Notes: generated by a model not told the origin, from the letters alone. DNA of 64,000 bases from Lagierella massiliensis (GCA_030532135.1 JAUNLT010000005.1:25880-89879), one strand, 5' to 3'. Positions 46,389 through 56,992 are shown, counted from the first letter of the stretch. Numbers and translations: made by a program.

Positions 46389-47621
46389 TTAATGATTTAA
46401 AATTATATTATACATCCTATCTGCTATATTTTTCCAAGAGTGAATTTTTATATCATCATATATAAATGGATTAATTCTCTCGTTTTTCTTAACCCGTTCT
46501 ACTTGTTTAGAAATAGCCCTTGCAAGATTTTCAATATGTTGCGGTATTTCTTCTTCAAGAGGAGTATCTACATTTTTTAGTTTTGGCATTGCACAATACT
46601 CTATAGCATTTGAATTGTTTACTTTTTTTCCTAAGACTTCTTTTAAAGGTTTTAAATCTGTGGAAACTACGAAACAACCTGAAGCCAAAGCCTCTATAGC
46701 GACAAGTCCAAGTCCTTCATAGTAGGAAGGAAGTACAAATATATCAGAATATCTAAGCATATCTGCAAGTGAAGATTGATTTTTTGCATTGAATATCTTG
46801 ATATTTTTCGTATCTTTTATAGCATTTTCAATTCTTTTTTTATCTTCTCCAATGGGAGTGCCAATTATATTTAAAATTATATCGGTTCCGTAATTTAGGG
46901 ATTTAAAAGCATCTATAAGCTCATATACTCCCTTCGCATTAGATATTTTTCCAGCAAATACAATATTTACAAAGTTGTTATTTGCTTCATACTTGTATTC
47001 GTCATCTCTATAAAAATATTCTTGATTATAACCTCCCCCTGTAGTAAAAATTTTTTTCTTTGGTATATTGAATAGTAAATTTATTTCATCAATCTGATCA
47101 TCAGATAGAGAAAACACAAAATCCAATTTATCCATGTTATTAAGATATTTTTCTTTTAAGTGCACATTTTGAATGCTTTGTCTAATGTCAGTACCATGAC
47201 AAATTCCTATAATTTTCAAGTCCTTGTCAGATAATAAATCAAGGACTAAAGAGGTCAACATGAAAAGGTGATGACAGATAATTATATCGGGCTTTATTTC
47301 TTCATAGGCTTTTATAATTTGATTTTTAAAATGTTTTTGCCATATTTTAATCATATCTTCAGTCATATCTCTATATCTTGTAGAATTATAAGGCATAACA
47401 TCAGACATTCCGACTATGGGAAAGTTTAAATCTCCGTGCATAAAAGTTACAGGATAGGTTTTTTCTTTTGGAAGATTTTTAAAACTGTAATCCATAGTTT
47501 TATCTAATCCAAAAATTGCATAATTTTCGCCATATTTGTGAAATTCTCTAATAAGATTTGAAAAATAAACTCCACTTCCAGTCTTTGTAGGAAGTTGGGC
47601 TAAGATGTGAAGTATTTTCAT
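46389..47621 (-). CDS. Glycosyltransferase family 4 protein
   Basis: A GT-B-fold enzyme of 410 residues. The N-terminal MKILHILAQLPTKTGSGVYF is the glycine-rich nucleotide-sugar site. The C-terminal GT4 core has FVLPSYYEGLGLVAIEALASGC, including the E-x7-E type motif. Donor and acceptor are unknown; cell-envelope glycan or glycolipid synthesis is likely. It stands alone on the minus strand. Confidence 0.85.
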   Translation of the reverse strand: MKILHILAQLPTKTGSGVYFSNLIREFHKYGENYAIFGLDKTMDYSFKNLPKEKTYPVTFMHGDLNFPIVGMSDVMPYNSTRYRDMTEDMIKIWQKHFKNQIIKAYEEIKPDIIICHHLFMLTSLVLDLLSDKDLKIIGICHGTDIRQSIQNVHLKEKYLNNMDKLDFVFSLSDDQIDEINLLFNIPKKKIFTTGGGYNQEYFYRDDEYKYEANNNFVNIVFAGKISNAKGVYELIDAFKSLNYGTDIILNIIGTPIGEDKKRIENAIKDTKNIKIFNAKNQSSLADMLRYSDIFVLPSYYEGLGLVAIEALASGCFVVSTDLKPLKEVLGKKVNNSNAIEYCAMPKLKNVDTPLEEEIPQHIENLARAISKQVERVKKNERINPFIYDDIKIHSWKNIADRMYNIILNH

Positions 47622-47847
47622 CTATATCTCCTTTAAATTTTGATAATATAATATAAGGTATATTAATTAATTATCTAATAAGATTTAAATTAAGTCAATA
47701 AAGATCGGAATCTATCCAGATTATTATGTTACAATATATACAAATAATTAATGGGTAGATTTAAATAAGTTTTTATTTAGAAAACCTAATTTCAATAAAA
47801 AAAATTTACTGTATTTAATATTACAGTAAAAGGTTTGAGGTATAAGT

Positions 47848-48303
47848 TTGAAATACATTTATGATATGAAAAGTCCAATTGGAACATTGTATATTGGGGA
47901 AAAAAACGGGTATATAACAGATATTACTCTAAAGAAGATTGATGGAGTAAGAAAAAAGACAAAGGCAATAGAACAAGTAATTAAAGAAATAACAGAATAC
48001 TTCAAAGGAGAAAGAATAGAATTTTCATTTAAAATGAATGAAAAAGCAAGTCCGTTTCAAAAGAAAGTATTTGGTTATTTAAAAACAATTCCCTACGGTA
48101 AAACTAGAACTTATAGTGATGTAGCAATGGCGATAGGAGATAAAAGATATGCAAGAGCTTGTGGAAGAGCTATTGGGAAAAACCCCATAATGATTGCAAT
48201 TCCATGTCATAGAGTTATAAGAAAAGACAATACCTTGGGAGGTTTTAGTGGTGGAGTTGAGAACAAAAAAATTTTATTGAACTTGGAGAGAGATAAATGT
48301 TAA
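47848..48303 (+). CDS. ogt: Methylated-DNA-protein-cysteine methyltransferase
   Basis: Removes O6-methyl from guanine by self-methylation of a Cys. The 151 residues contain the active site IPCHRV with Cys120, and the helix-turn-helix region TYSDVAMAIGDKRYARACGRAIGKNP. The start is TTG with GAGG upstream. Its stop overlaps the start of the metallophosphoesterase. Confidence 0.93.
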   Translation: MKYIYDMKSPIGTLYIGEKNGYITDITLKKIDGVRKKTKAIEQVIKEITEYFKGERIEFSFKMNEKASPFQKKVFGYLKTIPYGKTRTYSDVAMAIGDKRYARACGRAIGKNPIMIAIPCHRVIRKDNTLGGFSGGVENKKILLNLERDKC

Positions 48304-49115
48304 AGAGATTTAAGTTAGTCATTGCATTTATAGTTTTTATTATTTTTTTATACAATCTTTACATTTTTTTTAATATAACAATAGATAATAAGACTTATAA
48401 AAGTTCCAAGGTGCCTAAGAGTTTTAATGGTTTTAGAATACTTCAATTGACAGATTTTCACAATAAGAAATTTTATAGAAAGGAATTTTTAATTAAAACT
48501 ATAATTGCCCAAAGACCCGATGTGATTTTTATAACAGGAGATTTTGTGGACTCGAGAATACCTGATTTAAAGTGGGCATATTATGTGATTTCTGAATTGG
48601 CTCCTGTAACAAAGATATTTTATGTGCTAGGAAATCACGAAGGTAGAACTCGTGGAATTGAGGGTTTTTTAGACAAATGCAGGAAGCTAGGAGTTATAGT
48701 ACTTAGAGATGATTCTTATAAACTATATAAAGACAGTTCTTATATTAATATAGTAGGAGTAGACGATCCAAGTATAATGGGAGTGTCTCAACTACGAAAA
48801 GCATTAAGAATCAATAAGGAAAAAGGAAAATTAAATATATTACTTTCCCATAGACCGGAAATTTTTGATGAATATGTCAATAAAGGATATGACTTAATAT
48901 TTTCTGGTCACACCCATGGAGGACAAGTAAGACTTCCTATAATTGGGGCCTTATTCGTGCCAAATCAAGGGATTATACCAAAATATGACAAGGGCGTATT
49001 TAAAAAAGACAATTCTACTATGATAGTTTCTTCAGGTATAGGAACTTCTCTTCTACCTATTAGGATATTTAATAAACCAGAACTGGTTTTGATGGAGTTA
49101 AAAAATTTGGATTAA
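48297..49115 (+). CDS. Membrane-anchored metallophosphoesterase (YkuE/YaeI family)
   Basis: A 272-residue protein with an N-terminal membrane helix (about 5-25) and a calcineurin-like phosphoesterase domain. Metal motifs are QLTDFHNKKF, TGDFVDS, LGNHEGR, LLSHRPE and SGHTHGGQ. Some members of this family cleave lipid or UDP-diacylglucosamine pyrophosphates; the substrate here is not defined. It overlaps ogt by 7 bases. Confidence 0.88.
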   Translation: MLKRFKLVIAFIVFIIFLYNLYIFFNITIDNKTYKSSKVPKSFNGFRILQLTDFHNKKFYRKEFLIKTIIAQRPDVIFITGDFVDSRIPDLKWAYYVISELAPVTKIFYVLGNHEGRTRGIEGFLDKCRKLGVIVLRDDSYKLYKDSSYINIVGVDDPSIMGVSQLRKALRINKEKGKLNILLSHRPEIFDEYVNKGYDLIFSGHTHGGQVRLPIIGALFVPNQGIIPKYDKGVFKKDNSTMIVSSGIGTSLLPIRIFNKPELVLMELKNLD

Positions 49116-49166
49116 AACTATTTACCATTTTGTGCATTTGAGATATACTGTACTAAGGAGGTAGAT

Positions 49167-49865
49167 ATGTTAGAAGTAAATAGATTAACTAAAAAATACA
49201 ACAAAGTTTTAGCAACAGATAATGTTTCATTTTCTATTGAAAATGGACAAATAGGAGTTATTATGGGACCTAATGGTTCAGGTAAGTCTACAACTATTAA
49301 ATCTATTGCAGGACTTTTAAGATATGATGGTGAAATTAGGATTCAAGGTTATGACAATAAGAGTATTGAAGCTAAAAGAATTTTTGGATATATACCAGAG
49401 ATGCCTTCAATGTTTCCGCTTCTAACTGTAAGGGAACATATAATATATATTCTTAAAGCCTATGGACTTGAACAGGATAATGATAAAATTGACAGATTAT
49501 TGGAAATTTTTGAGCTTAAAGACAAACAGGATAAATTGGGAGATGAACTTTCAAAAGGTATGATGCAAAAAGTTTCTATTTGCTGTGCCTTAATTACAGA
49601 ACCTGAAGTGTTAATGTTGGATGAACCTATGGTAGGTCTTGATCCTAAGGCCATTAAGGAATTAAAAAGAGTATTGTTGGAACTTAAAGATAAGGGTACT
49701 ACAATACTTATTTCAACACATATGCTTGAAATGGTAGAGGGACTATGGGATACTATCATAATACTTAAAAATGGTAAGGTCTTAGGTCAATATGATAAAG
49801 ATATGGTTGAAGGTAGAAATCTCGATGAAATATTCTTTAGAGTAACCGGTGATCAAGATGAGTAG
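49167..49865 (+). CDS. ABC exporter ATP-binding protein
   Basis: A 232-residue ATPase with Walker A MGPNGSGKST, signature LSKGMMQKV and Walker B VLMLDEPMVGLDP. It is a typical export-type subunit. It overlaps the following permease gene, so the two form one transporter. Substrate unknown. The AAGGAGG site is strong. Confidence 0.93.
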   Translation: MLEVNRLTKKYNKVLATDNVSFSIENGQIGVIMGPNGSGKSTTIKSIAGLLRYDGEIRIQGYDNKSIEAKRIFGYIPEMPSMFPLLTVREHIIYILKAYGLEQDNDKIDRLLEIFELKDKQDKLGDELSKGMMQKVSICCALITEPEVLMLDEPMVGLDPKAIKELKRVLLELKDKGTTILISTHMLEMVEGLWDTIIILKNGKVLGQYDKDMVEGRNLDEIFFRVTGDQDE

Positions 49866-51456
49866 TTCTACTATTTATTACTTGAAGAGAAATGTGATAA
49901 ATAGAATTAAAATGCTTAGGTATAAGCCCCTAAAGGCAATAGGCCAACTATTAATGTTAATTTATTTTATAAGCCTTCCTCTCATATTAAAATCTAATTT
50001 TAAGCTGGCAGGATATAATACACCAGAGGGTTATGTAGGGGTATTTACCGTACTATTTATCTACTTTGGACTTCCTGCAACTATAAGCTATGTAAAGAGG
50101 AAGGGATTAATATTTAAAGAGCAAAATGTAAATTATGAATTTACAGCTCCATTTACTCCTAAGCAAATTCTATTTAAAGCTTATATTTTTTCGTTTTTTT
50201 CATCTGTAGTACTTGAACTGGCAATGCTTATTGGAGGAATATTAGTTTTTAAACTTCCAATTTGGAAAGCTCTTTTAATTTTTATATTACAAACTACCTT
50301 CTCAAGTATTTCTGACTATTCAATGATAGTTTTAATATATGGTTCTGAAGATTTGTCTGAAAGGTTTAAACAGTATATAAAGTATGCTGTATATTCAATA
50401 CTTGCAGTTTCAGCGATCTACTTAATATTTAGAATTGTTACTTTAGAAGGTCCAATAGGTACAAAAATATTTGAGGCTCTTAATTCGGATGCACTATTAT
50501 TTGTGCCTGTATATGGGTTTGAGCTAGGGGTAGTATCCTTAATAGTTAAAGGTTATTCTCTCCCAAGGTTAATATCCACCATATTGAATGTAATAACCTC
50601 ATTTTTATTTATATATTTTGCTAAAAAAGCTAAGAGTACCGGAGAGTTTTATGAAGATGCAATAAAGTTTGCAACAGAATACAAAGATGCTCTAGAAAAA
50701 ACTAAAAAGACAGGTAAATCTCATAGAGTAGGAAAAGAAAAGAAGTATTTGAGAGGTAAAAGTTCAGAAATTAAGGGAAGTAAAGCAAAATCCATATTCT
50801 ATAAGAATTTAAGTGAGTATAGAAAACTAACAAAAAAAGACAAACTGAAAACACCTCTTATAATTTTAACTTTATCCACAATAACAGGTATATTTGTTTC
50901 AAGATACAAAGATTTCAATCTAGACTTTGAAGGTTTTTCATTGGCTGTAGGTGCAGTAAGCATTTATTTCAATGTGATAACCTATAAATTTATTGTAACA
51001 AGTGAAGATTTTGAACATTATTCATTTTATTTAATACCTGATTCAATGCAAAAAAAAGTATTTTATTCAGGACTTCTGTCAAATTTAAGGTCAATTCTAA
51101 ATGCGATATGTTTAATACTGCCATTTGGAATTATAACAGGATTTGGGATAGTAAGGATAATAGGGTCAATCTTTTGCTATATTAGTGTTTACCTACTATT
51201 TGAATTTATAGACAAAGGTATTGGAAGAGTTTTACAAAGTAGGCTTGGAAATTCAGCAGGGACTATAATAGCTATTCTTATAACTTTAATCCTTTGTGGA
51301 ATTGGAATTGGTTTAGGAGCAATAGTAGAATTTACTTCAGGAGTAAGAGATATTGGATTTTTAATAACCTTTATAATTTTGATGATTATAAATTTCCTAG
51401 TGCTTTTATTAAATGGAAAACTCTACAAGAATATGGAATTTATTACAGAAGAATAA
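49858..51456 (+). CDS. ABC exporter membrane protein
   Basis: A 532-residue membrane protein with about ten to twelve hydrophobic segments in two halves, separated by a basic loop (about residues 280-325, rich in Lys). The size and pattern fit the putative ABC exporter family. I chose the ATG at 49858, overlapping the ATPase stop. Cargo is unknown. Confidence 0.8.
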   Translation: MSSSTIYYLKRNVINRIKMLRYKPLKAIGQLLMLIYFISLPLILKSNFKLAGYNTPEGYVGVFTVLFIYFGLPATISYVKRKGLIFKEQNVNYEFTAPFTPKQILFKAYIFSFFSSVVLELAMLIGGILVFKLPIWKALLIFILQTTFSSISDYSMIVLIYGSEDLSERFKQYIKYAVYSILAVSAIYLIFRIVTLEGPIGTKIFEALNSDALLFVPVYGFELGVVSLIVKGYSLPRLISTILNVITSFLFIYFAKKAKSTGEFYEDAIKFATEYKDALEKTKKTGKSHRVGKEKKYLRGKSSEIKGSKAKSIFYKNLSEYRKLTKKDKLKTPLIILTLSTITGIFVSRYKDFNLDFEGFSLAVGAVSIYFNVITYKFIVTSEDFEHYSFYLIPDSMQKKVFYSGLLSNLRSILNAICLILPFGIITGFGIVRIIGSIFCYISVYLLFEFIDKGIGRVLQSRLGNSAGTIIAILITLILCGIGIGLGAIVEFTSGVRDIGFLITFIILMIINFLVLLLNGKLYKNMEFITEE

Positions 51457-51471
51457 AATTATAGAATAAAC

Positions 51472-51498
51472 TAAAGCCCCGATTAATCGGGGCTTTTC
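51472..51498. terminator. Bidirectional terminator
   Basis: AAAGCCCCGATT (51473-51484) pairs with its exact inverse (51485-51496), T's and A's either side. It separates the exporter from fruA. Confidence 0.9.
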
Positions 51499-51507
51499 TC
51501 ATGTTCT

Positions 51508-53460
51508 TTACTTAACTTTTTTCTTTAATAATCCTAGAAGTATTGTTGACACAGCTGTTCCTGCAGCTAATGCAACAAGGTACATAAGAGGATTTCCTAT
51601 AACAGGAACAACAAATATTCCACCATGTGGTGCCATAAGTGTACAGTTAAACATCATGGACAATGCTCCTGCTACACCAGAACCTATGATACATGAAGGT
51701 AGAACTCTAGCAGGGTCTGCTGCTGCAAATGGTATGGCACCTTCAGTTATAAAGGAAAGTCCCATTATTATATTTGCTGGTGCAGATTTTCTATCCGTAT
51801 CAGTATATTTGTTTCTAAATATTAAACTAGACAATGCAATAGCAATAGGAGGAACCATACCACCTATCATAACTGCAGCCATAATATTGTAATTACCTGC
51901 GGCTATTGAAGCAGTACCAAATACATAAGAAGCTTTGTTAAAAGGACCACCCATATCTACTGCCATCATTCCTGCAACTATAAAACCAAGTACAAGGGAA
52001 CTTGTTCCTTGAAGTCCAGATAACCAGTTGTTAAGTCCTGTATTGATATTTCCAACCACAGGTTCAATGGCAAGTGTCATACAAAGTCCTGTAAAAAGTA
52101 CTCCAAATACAGGATAAATTAAGATTGCTCTGATTCCATCAAGGGCATTAGGAAGAGGATTTGTTATTTTCATAAGTCCTTTAACAATATATCCAGCTAG
52201 AAAACCTGCCACCAAGGCTCCTAAAAATCCTGAAGTACCATTTGCAGCGATTGCTCCACCTACAAAACCTGCGATAAGACCAGGTCTATCAGCTATACTC
52301 ATTGCAATGAAACCTGCAAGCACAGGAAGCATAAATGAAAATGAAAGACCTCCAATAGAATTTAACATCTTAGCAACTGGAGTTATAGAACCTAGACTAG
52401 ACCTTTCGTCAAGGGTTAAACTTCCTAGGTCGACTCCAAGACTATCTATTAAAAATGAAAGTGCAATCAATATTCCTCCACCAACTACAAAAGGAAGCAT
52501 ATGTGAAACACCGTTCATTAAATGTCTATAAATTCTATGTCCCTTACTTTCTTCCTTTACAGAAGTTTTTTCCACAGTTTTGCTATGGCCTTTATATACA
52601 GGAGCATCTTCTGAAAGTACTTTTTCTATTAATGACTGAGGTTTTGAGATTCCATCTGAAACTTGCGTTTCGATAAGTTTTTTTCCATTGAATCTATCCA
52701 TTGGAACATTTGTGTCAGAAGCTACAATAACCCCATCTGCATTTTTAATTTCTTCATCGGTAAGTACATTTTTAGCTCCACCTGAACCTCTAGTTTCCAC
52801 TTTTATATTGTAACCAAGTTCACTAGCTTTTTTCTCTAAGGCTTCAGCAGCCATGTAGGTGTGGGCAATTCCTGTTGGACAACCGGTTACAGCAACGAGA
52901 TTTATAGTTTTTATATTATTTTTAGAAATATTATTTTCAATTAATTCATCTTTTGACGTTTTGGTACTCTTATTAAAATCAGTAGAGTTTTCATCGCTAA
53001 ATTTTTCTCTTTCAGTTTGGTCAATTATCTCTAAAAATTCATCTTTGGTCTTAGCATATACAAGAGATTTAATAAACTTTTTATCCATTAACATCTGTGA
53101 AAGTCTTGCAAGAATATCTAAATGTACGTTTGAGTCCTTATCTGGAGCTGCTATTAAGAAAAGCAAGTGTACTGGATTTCCGTCTAGGGAATCAAATTCA
53201 ACCCCACTGGGAATTGTAATTGCAGCAAGACCAGGATTTTTTACTCCGCTAGATTTTCCATGAGGAATTGCCACGCCTTCACCAACACCGGTTGAGCCTT
53301 TTTCCTCCCTTTCATAAACCTTCTTTTTGAAATCTTCTAAATCTGTTAAATTTCCAACTTTGGACATTAAATCAATTGCAGAGTCTAAAGCTTCATTTTT
53401 ATCCTTTAAACTTTTTCCAATTGAAATACTTTCCCTTTTTAACAAGTCTGTAATTTTCAT
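51508..53460 (-). CDS. fruA: Fructose PTS transporter, EIIABC
   Basis: Takes up fructose and phosphorylates it to fructose 1-phosphate. The 650 residues hold an EIIA domain with His67 (VAIPHGKS), an EIIB domain with Cys194 (VAVTGCPTGIAHTYMAAE), and a C-terminal membrane EIIC. The ATG at 53460 is used; GGAGG lies just before it, and 21 more bases upstream would run into fruK. With fruK it forms one operon. Confidence 0.95.
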   Translation of the reverse strand: MKITDLLKRESISIGKSLKDKNEALDSAIDLMSKVGNLTDLEDFKKKVYEREEKGSTGVGEGVAIPHGKSSGVKNPGLAAITIPSGVEFDSLDGNPVHLLFLIAAPDKDSNVHLDILARLSQMLMDKKFIKSLVYAKTKDEFLEIIDQTEREKFSDENSTDFNKSTKTSKDELIENNISKNNIKTINLVAVTGCPTGIAHTYMAAEALEKKASELGYNIKVETRGSGGAKNVLTDEEIKNADGVIVASDTNVPMDRFNGKKLIETQVSDGISKPQSLIEKVLSEDAPVYKGHSKTVEKTSVKEESKGHRIYRHLMNGVSHMLPFVVGGGILIALSFLIDSLGVDLGSLTLDERSSLGSITPVAKMLNSIGGLSFSFMLPVLAGFIAMSIADRPGLIAGFVGGAIAANGTSGFLGALVAGFLAGYIVKGLMKITNPLPNALDGIRAILIYPVFGVLFTGLCMTLAIEPVVGNINTGLNNWLSGLQGTSSLVLGFIVAGMMAVDMGGPFNKASYVFGTASIAAGNYNIMAAVMIGGMVPPIAIALSSLIFRNKYTDTDRKSAPANIIMGLSFITEGAIPFAAADPARVLPSCIIGSGVAGALSMMFNCTLMAPHGGIFVVPVIGNPLMYLVALAAGTAVSTILLGLLKKKVK

Positions 53461-53461
53461 A

Positions 53462-54385
53462 TTAATCCTCCAAAAATTCAATTACCACACTATCAATAAG
53501 TTTCATTACTTCATCTTTTGTACAGAGATCTTCAGAAAAAGCAGAAGCAGAGCCTGAAGAAATTCCATATTTTAAGGCTTCAATCATTGAGTTTTTCATT
53601 AAGTACCCATAAAGAAAGCCTGCAACCATAGAATCGCCAGCTCCAACGGAATTTACAAGTTTACCATTTGGAGCCTTACCTTTATATATCTTATTATCTT
53701 CAGTTAAGAGAATAGCCCCTTTGGAACCTAAAGATATTAATATATTTTGAGCACCCATTTTTTGAAGTTTCTTAGCATAAAAAACTACATCAGCATCATT
53801 TTTTATATTTACTGAAAAGAGACCGCCAAGCTCTTCATCATTTGGTTTAATTAAAAAAGGCTTTTCAGGGATTGAAAGTTTAAGCTGTTCTTTTTCCGCA
53901 TCAACTACTACCTTCACACCCTTAGCATTCATTTTTTTTAAAATATCCACATATAAGTCTTGAGGGAGGGATGGAGGGATTTTTCCAGCAAGGACTAAAA
54001 TATCCCCATTATCTAAAAGGTCGATTTTATTTAAGAGACTTGAAAGGGATTTAGGACTTATGTGGGAACCTTTTGAGTTAATAGCAGTTTCTTCATTAGA
54101 CCGAATTTTCATATTAACTCGGGTCAAAACCTTAGGGTCTACTATTAAATCTTGATTTATTCCCCTTTGATTAAGAAGCTTTACTAGATATTCGCCTGTA
54201 AAACCTCCAATAACACCTAAAGCCGTATTTTCAACTCCTAAATTATGTAAAACTTGACTTACATTGAGCCCTTTTCCTCCGGGAAGGTATTTTTCCATTT
54301 TAGTTCTATTGATTTCACCAATCTTAAAATCATCGACTGTAACAATATAATCGAGAGAAGGGTTAAGAGTAACAGTTAAAATCAT
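53462..54385 (-). CDS. fruK: 1-phosphofructokinase
   Basis: Phosphorylates fructose 1-phosphate to the 1,6-bisphosphate. The 307 residues have the PfkB signatures PGGKGLNVSQVL (N-terminal) and VNSVGAGDSMVAGFLYG (C-terminal, with catalytic Asp). It ends 1 base before the fruA start. No regulator gene (fruR) is present upstream; the 215-base gap to argS, read from the opposite strand, holds no recognised operator. Confidence 0.94.
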   Translation of the reverse strand: MILTVTLNPSLDYIVTVDDFKIGEINRTKMEKYLPGGKGLNVSQVLHNLGVENTALGVIGGFTGEYLVKLLNQRGINQDLIVDPKVLTRVNMKIRSNEETAINSKGSHISPKSLSSLLNKIDLLDNGDILVLAGKIPPSLPQDLYVDILKKMNAKGVKVVVDAEKEQLKLSIPEKPFLIKPNDEELGGLFSVNIKNDADVVFYAKKLQKMGAQNILISLGSKGAILLTEDNKIYKGKAPNGKLVNSVGAGDSMVAGFLYGYLMKNSMIEALKYGISSGSASAFSEDLCTKDEVMKLIDSVVIEFLED

Positions 54386-54600
54386 AAATACTCCTTTCTA
54401 TACATATATAATTTTATTAATTAATATATTTTTACCCTTTTTTATTTTAATTTAAACTAAAGAGCTAATTAAGGTAAACATACTAATAAAAGGTTTCAAC
54501 TTGTGTTAAAATAATAATCATGGTATCTTTCAAAGAACGTTTTTAAAGATATGTAGTTTAAATTGTAAATAGTAATTAATAATATAGATGGGAGTATAAA

Positions 54601-56310
54601 ATGATAGATTTTAAAGATGAGATAGCAAATATCTTAAATGACAAGATAGGCGAGATTTCAAAAGAAGACATATTAAAGAACATAGAAGTTCCACCAAGTT
54701 ACGATTTAGGAGACTTTGCTTTTCCTACATTTCAACTTGCAAAAATTTTTAGAAAAAACCCTGCATTAATTGCACAAGAGCTTAAAGAAAGTATTGAATC
54801 GGATCTTTTTGAAAAGATAGAAACAAAAGGAGCATATTTAAATTTCTTTATCGACAAAACTCAATTAGCCAAGACTATTCTAAAGGAGTCATTAGAAAAA
54901 AAGGATAACTTTGGAAAAGTAAATGTAGGAAAAGGAAAAAATGTAATAGTGGAGTACTCTTCACCTAATATTGCAAAGCCATTTCACATTGGTCACATTA
55001 GAACTACAATCATAGGGGATTCCTTAAAGAGAATATACGACTTCCTAGGTTACAACGCAATAGGATTTAATCATTTAGGGGACTATGGAACTCAATTTGG
55101 AATGTTAATAGTTGCCATTGAAAAGTGGGGAAATTTAGCTGAAATTGAAAACAATCCAATACCAGAATTATTAAAACTATATGTAAAAATAAACAATGAA
55201 GTTGAAAATGACGAAAAGCTTTTAAGAGAGTGTAGAGACGCATTTGTAGATTTGGAAAATGAAGATCCAAAGGCTGTTAAGATGTGGGAGTGGATTAGAA
55301 GTATTTCACTAGAAGAGTTTAACCGTGTTTATAAAATGCTAGATATAGAATTTGACTCTTATAAGGGAGAACATTTCTACTCAGATAAGATGCAGGCACA
55401 AGTTGACAGATTAGAAGAGTCGGGAGCCCTTATAAATTCTGAAGGGGCAAAGATTGTGGATTTAGAAAAATACAACTTACCTCCTGCACTAATTATAAAA
55501 TCTGACGGATCTACTATCTACATTACAAGAGATATTGCGGCTGCAAAATATCGTCATGACACATATAAACCTTATAAAAATATATATGTGGTAGCTTCTC
55601 AACAAAATTTACATTTTCAACAATTGAAGTATGTACTTAAAGAAATGGGATATGACTGGTATGATGAAGTTGTTCATGTTCCTTTCGGAATGGTTTCTCT
55701 TGAAGATGGAACACTTTCCACAAGAAAGGGAAGGGTTGTATATTTAGAAGATGTGTTAAATCGTGCTATTGATAAGGTTGATGATATACTTACCAAAAGG
55801 GAAGAAGAAAAGGGAATTGTAATTGAAGATAAAGAGACCCTTGCAAAAGAAATTGGTATAGGGGCTGTAAAATTCCAAGAACTTTTCAATCAGAGAATAA
55901 AGGACTATGTATTTTCATGGGATAAGACATTGTCTTTTGAAGGAGAAACAGGCCCATATGTTCAATATGTACATGCAAGAATTAGCTCACTTCTCGAAAA
56001 GGGCGATTTTAGTTTAAATAAACAGTTTGATCCTACATTACTGGATAAAGAAGAAGAAATAAACATACTTAGGGTACTTTATAACTTTAGCTCAACTGTA
56101 ATTGATGCACATGAGAAAATGGAACCTTTCTATATAACTAGATATGTTGTGGAGCTGGCTAAAGAATTTAATAAGTTCTACAATAAGATATCTATCTTAG
56201 ATGCAGAGGAAGATATTAAAAACACAAGACTTTTACTTTGCTACACTGTCAAGAATGTAATCAGTGAAGGACTTGAACTTTTAGGAATTAAAGCACCTGA
56301 AAAGATGTAA
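54601..56310 (+). CDS. argS: Arginyl-tRNA synthetase
   Basis: A class I aminoacyl-tRNA synthetase that charges tRNA-Arg. The 569 residues have the HIGH-type motif KPFHIGHIRTT and the STRKG motif, plus the N-terminal and DALR anticodon-binding domains. No T-box leader is seen in the 200 bases upstream, though a short inverted repeat (TATCTTT at 54524, AAAGATA at 54545) lies in the leader. Confidence 0.95.
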   Translation: MIDFKDEIANILNDKIGEISKEDILKNIEVPPSYDLGDFAFPTFQLAKIFRKNPALIAQELKESIESDLFEKIETKGAYLNFFIDKTQLAKTILKESLEKKDNFGKVNVGKGKNVIVEYSSPNIAKPFHIGHIRTTIIGDSLKRIYDFLGYNAIGFNHLGDYGTQFGMLIVAIEKWGNLAEIENNPIPELLKLYVKINNEVENDEKLLRECRDAFVDLENEDPKAVKMWEWIRSISLEEFNRVYKMLDIEFDSYKGEHFYSDKMQAQVDRLEESGALINSEGAKIVDLEKYNLPPALIIKSDGSTIYITRDIAAAKYRHDTYKPYKNIYVVASQQNLHFQQLKYVLKEMGYDWYDEVVHVPFGMVSLEDGTLSTRKGRVVYLEDVLNRAIDKVDDILTKREEEKGIVIEDKETLAKEIGIGAVKFQELFNQRIKDYVFSWDKTLSFEGETGPYVQYVHARISSLLEKGDFSLNKQFDPTLLDKEEEINILRVLYNFSSTVIDAHEKMEPFYITRYVVELAKEFNKFYNKISILDAEEDIKNTRLLLCYTVKNVISEGLELLGIKAPEKM

Positions 56311-56314
56311 CTAA

Positions 56315-56340
56315 AAAGCCGATTTAAAATCGGCTTTAAC
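56315..56340 (+). terminator. Terminator after argS
   Basis: AAAGCCGATTT (56315-56325) pairs with AAATCGGCTTT (56327-56337). The T tract after it is short. Confidence 0.65.
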
Positions 56341-56356
56341 TATTGAAGGGAGATAT

Positions 56357-56926
56357 ATGTCAACATTAGATATACTGCTATTGGGAGTGGGAGTATCAGC
56401 AGATGCTTTTGCAGTAGCAATTTCAAAAGGTCTTTGCATGAATAGGTTTGACAAAAAATATGCAACTAAACTTGCGTTGATGTTTGGTTTTTTCCAAGGA
56501 ATGATGACCTTTATAGGATATTATTTAGGATTTTCCTTTATAGAATTAATTAAAGATATAGATCATTGGATAGCTTTTACACTACTGGCGTTTTTAGGGT
56601 ACAAGATGATTTTTGAAGCAGTTAAGTCAAAAGAGGAAGACTTAATATGTCCCGTGCAAGAAGAATTTAGATTTAAAGAAGCTTTGGTACTTTCTATAGC
56701 TACAAGCATTGACGCATTAGCTGTGGGAATTTCCCTTGCTGCAATCAGGGTACAGATAATAAAACCTTCTATTATCATTGGAATAATGACTTTTGGATTT
56801 TCTAGAATTGCAGTAAAACTAGGGTATAAATTTGGTGCTAAATACAAGAAAGGTTCTGAAATCATGGGAGGAGCTATTTTAGTTATTATTGCTATAAAAA
56901 TCCTCTTGGAACATTTACTAGGATAA
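56357..56926 (+). CDS. mntP: Putative manganese efflux pump MntP
   Basis: A 189-residue membrane protein with six helices. It has the paired acidic motifs GVGVSADAFAVAISKG and ATSIDALAVGISLA of the MntP family. It exports excess Mn2+. No yybP-ykoY leader is seen here, unlike the P-type ATPase gene of this window. It is probably separately controlled. Confidence 0.92.
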   Translation: MSTLDILLLGVGVSADAFAVAISKGLCMNRFDKKYATKLALMFGFFQGMMTFIGYYLGFSFIELIKDIDHWIAFTLLAFLGYKMIFEAVKSKEEDLICPVQEEFRFKEALVLSIATSIDALAVGISLAAIRVQIIKPSIIIGIMTFGFSRIAVKLGYKFGAKYKKGSEIMGGAILVIIAIKILLEHLLG

Positions 56927-56950
56927 GAAAATATAAAATTTATATAAAAC

Positions 56951-56992
56951 AAAACCTTTAATGAGAAAAAAGTATTCATTAGAGGTTTTTTA
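56951..56992 (+). terminator. Terminator after mntP
   Basis: AAAACCTTTAATGA (56951-56964) pairs with TCATTAGAGGTTTT (56976-56989) with one G-U, then T's. Confidence 0.88.

Noticed and set aside
50872-50882. Isolated DnaA box inside the ABC permease gene, and a near-box at about 29780
   Set aside because: Single copies in an AT-rich genome; no cluster or AT-rich unwinding region.
54386-54600. T-box leader before argS
   Set aside because: No T-box core sequence or specifier stem was seen; only a short inverted repeat.
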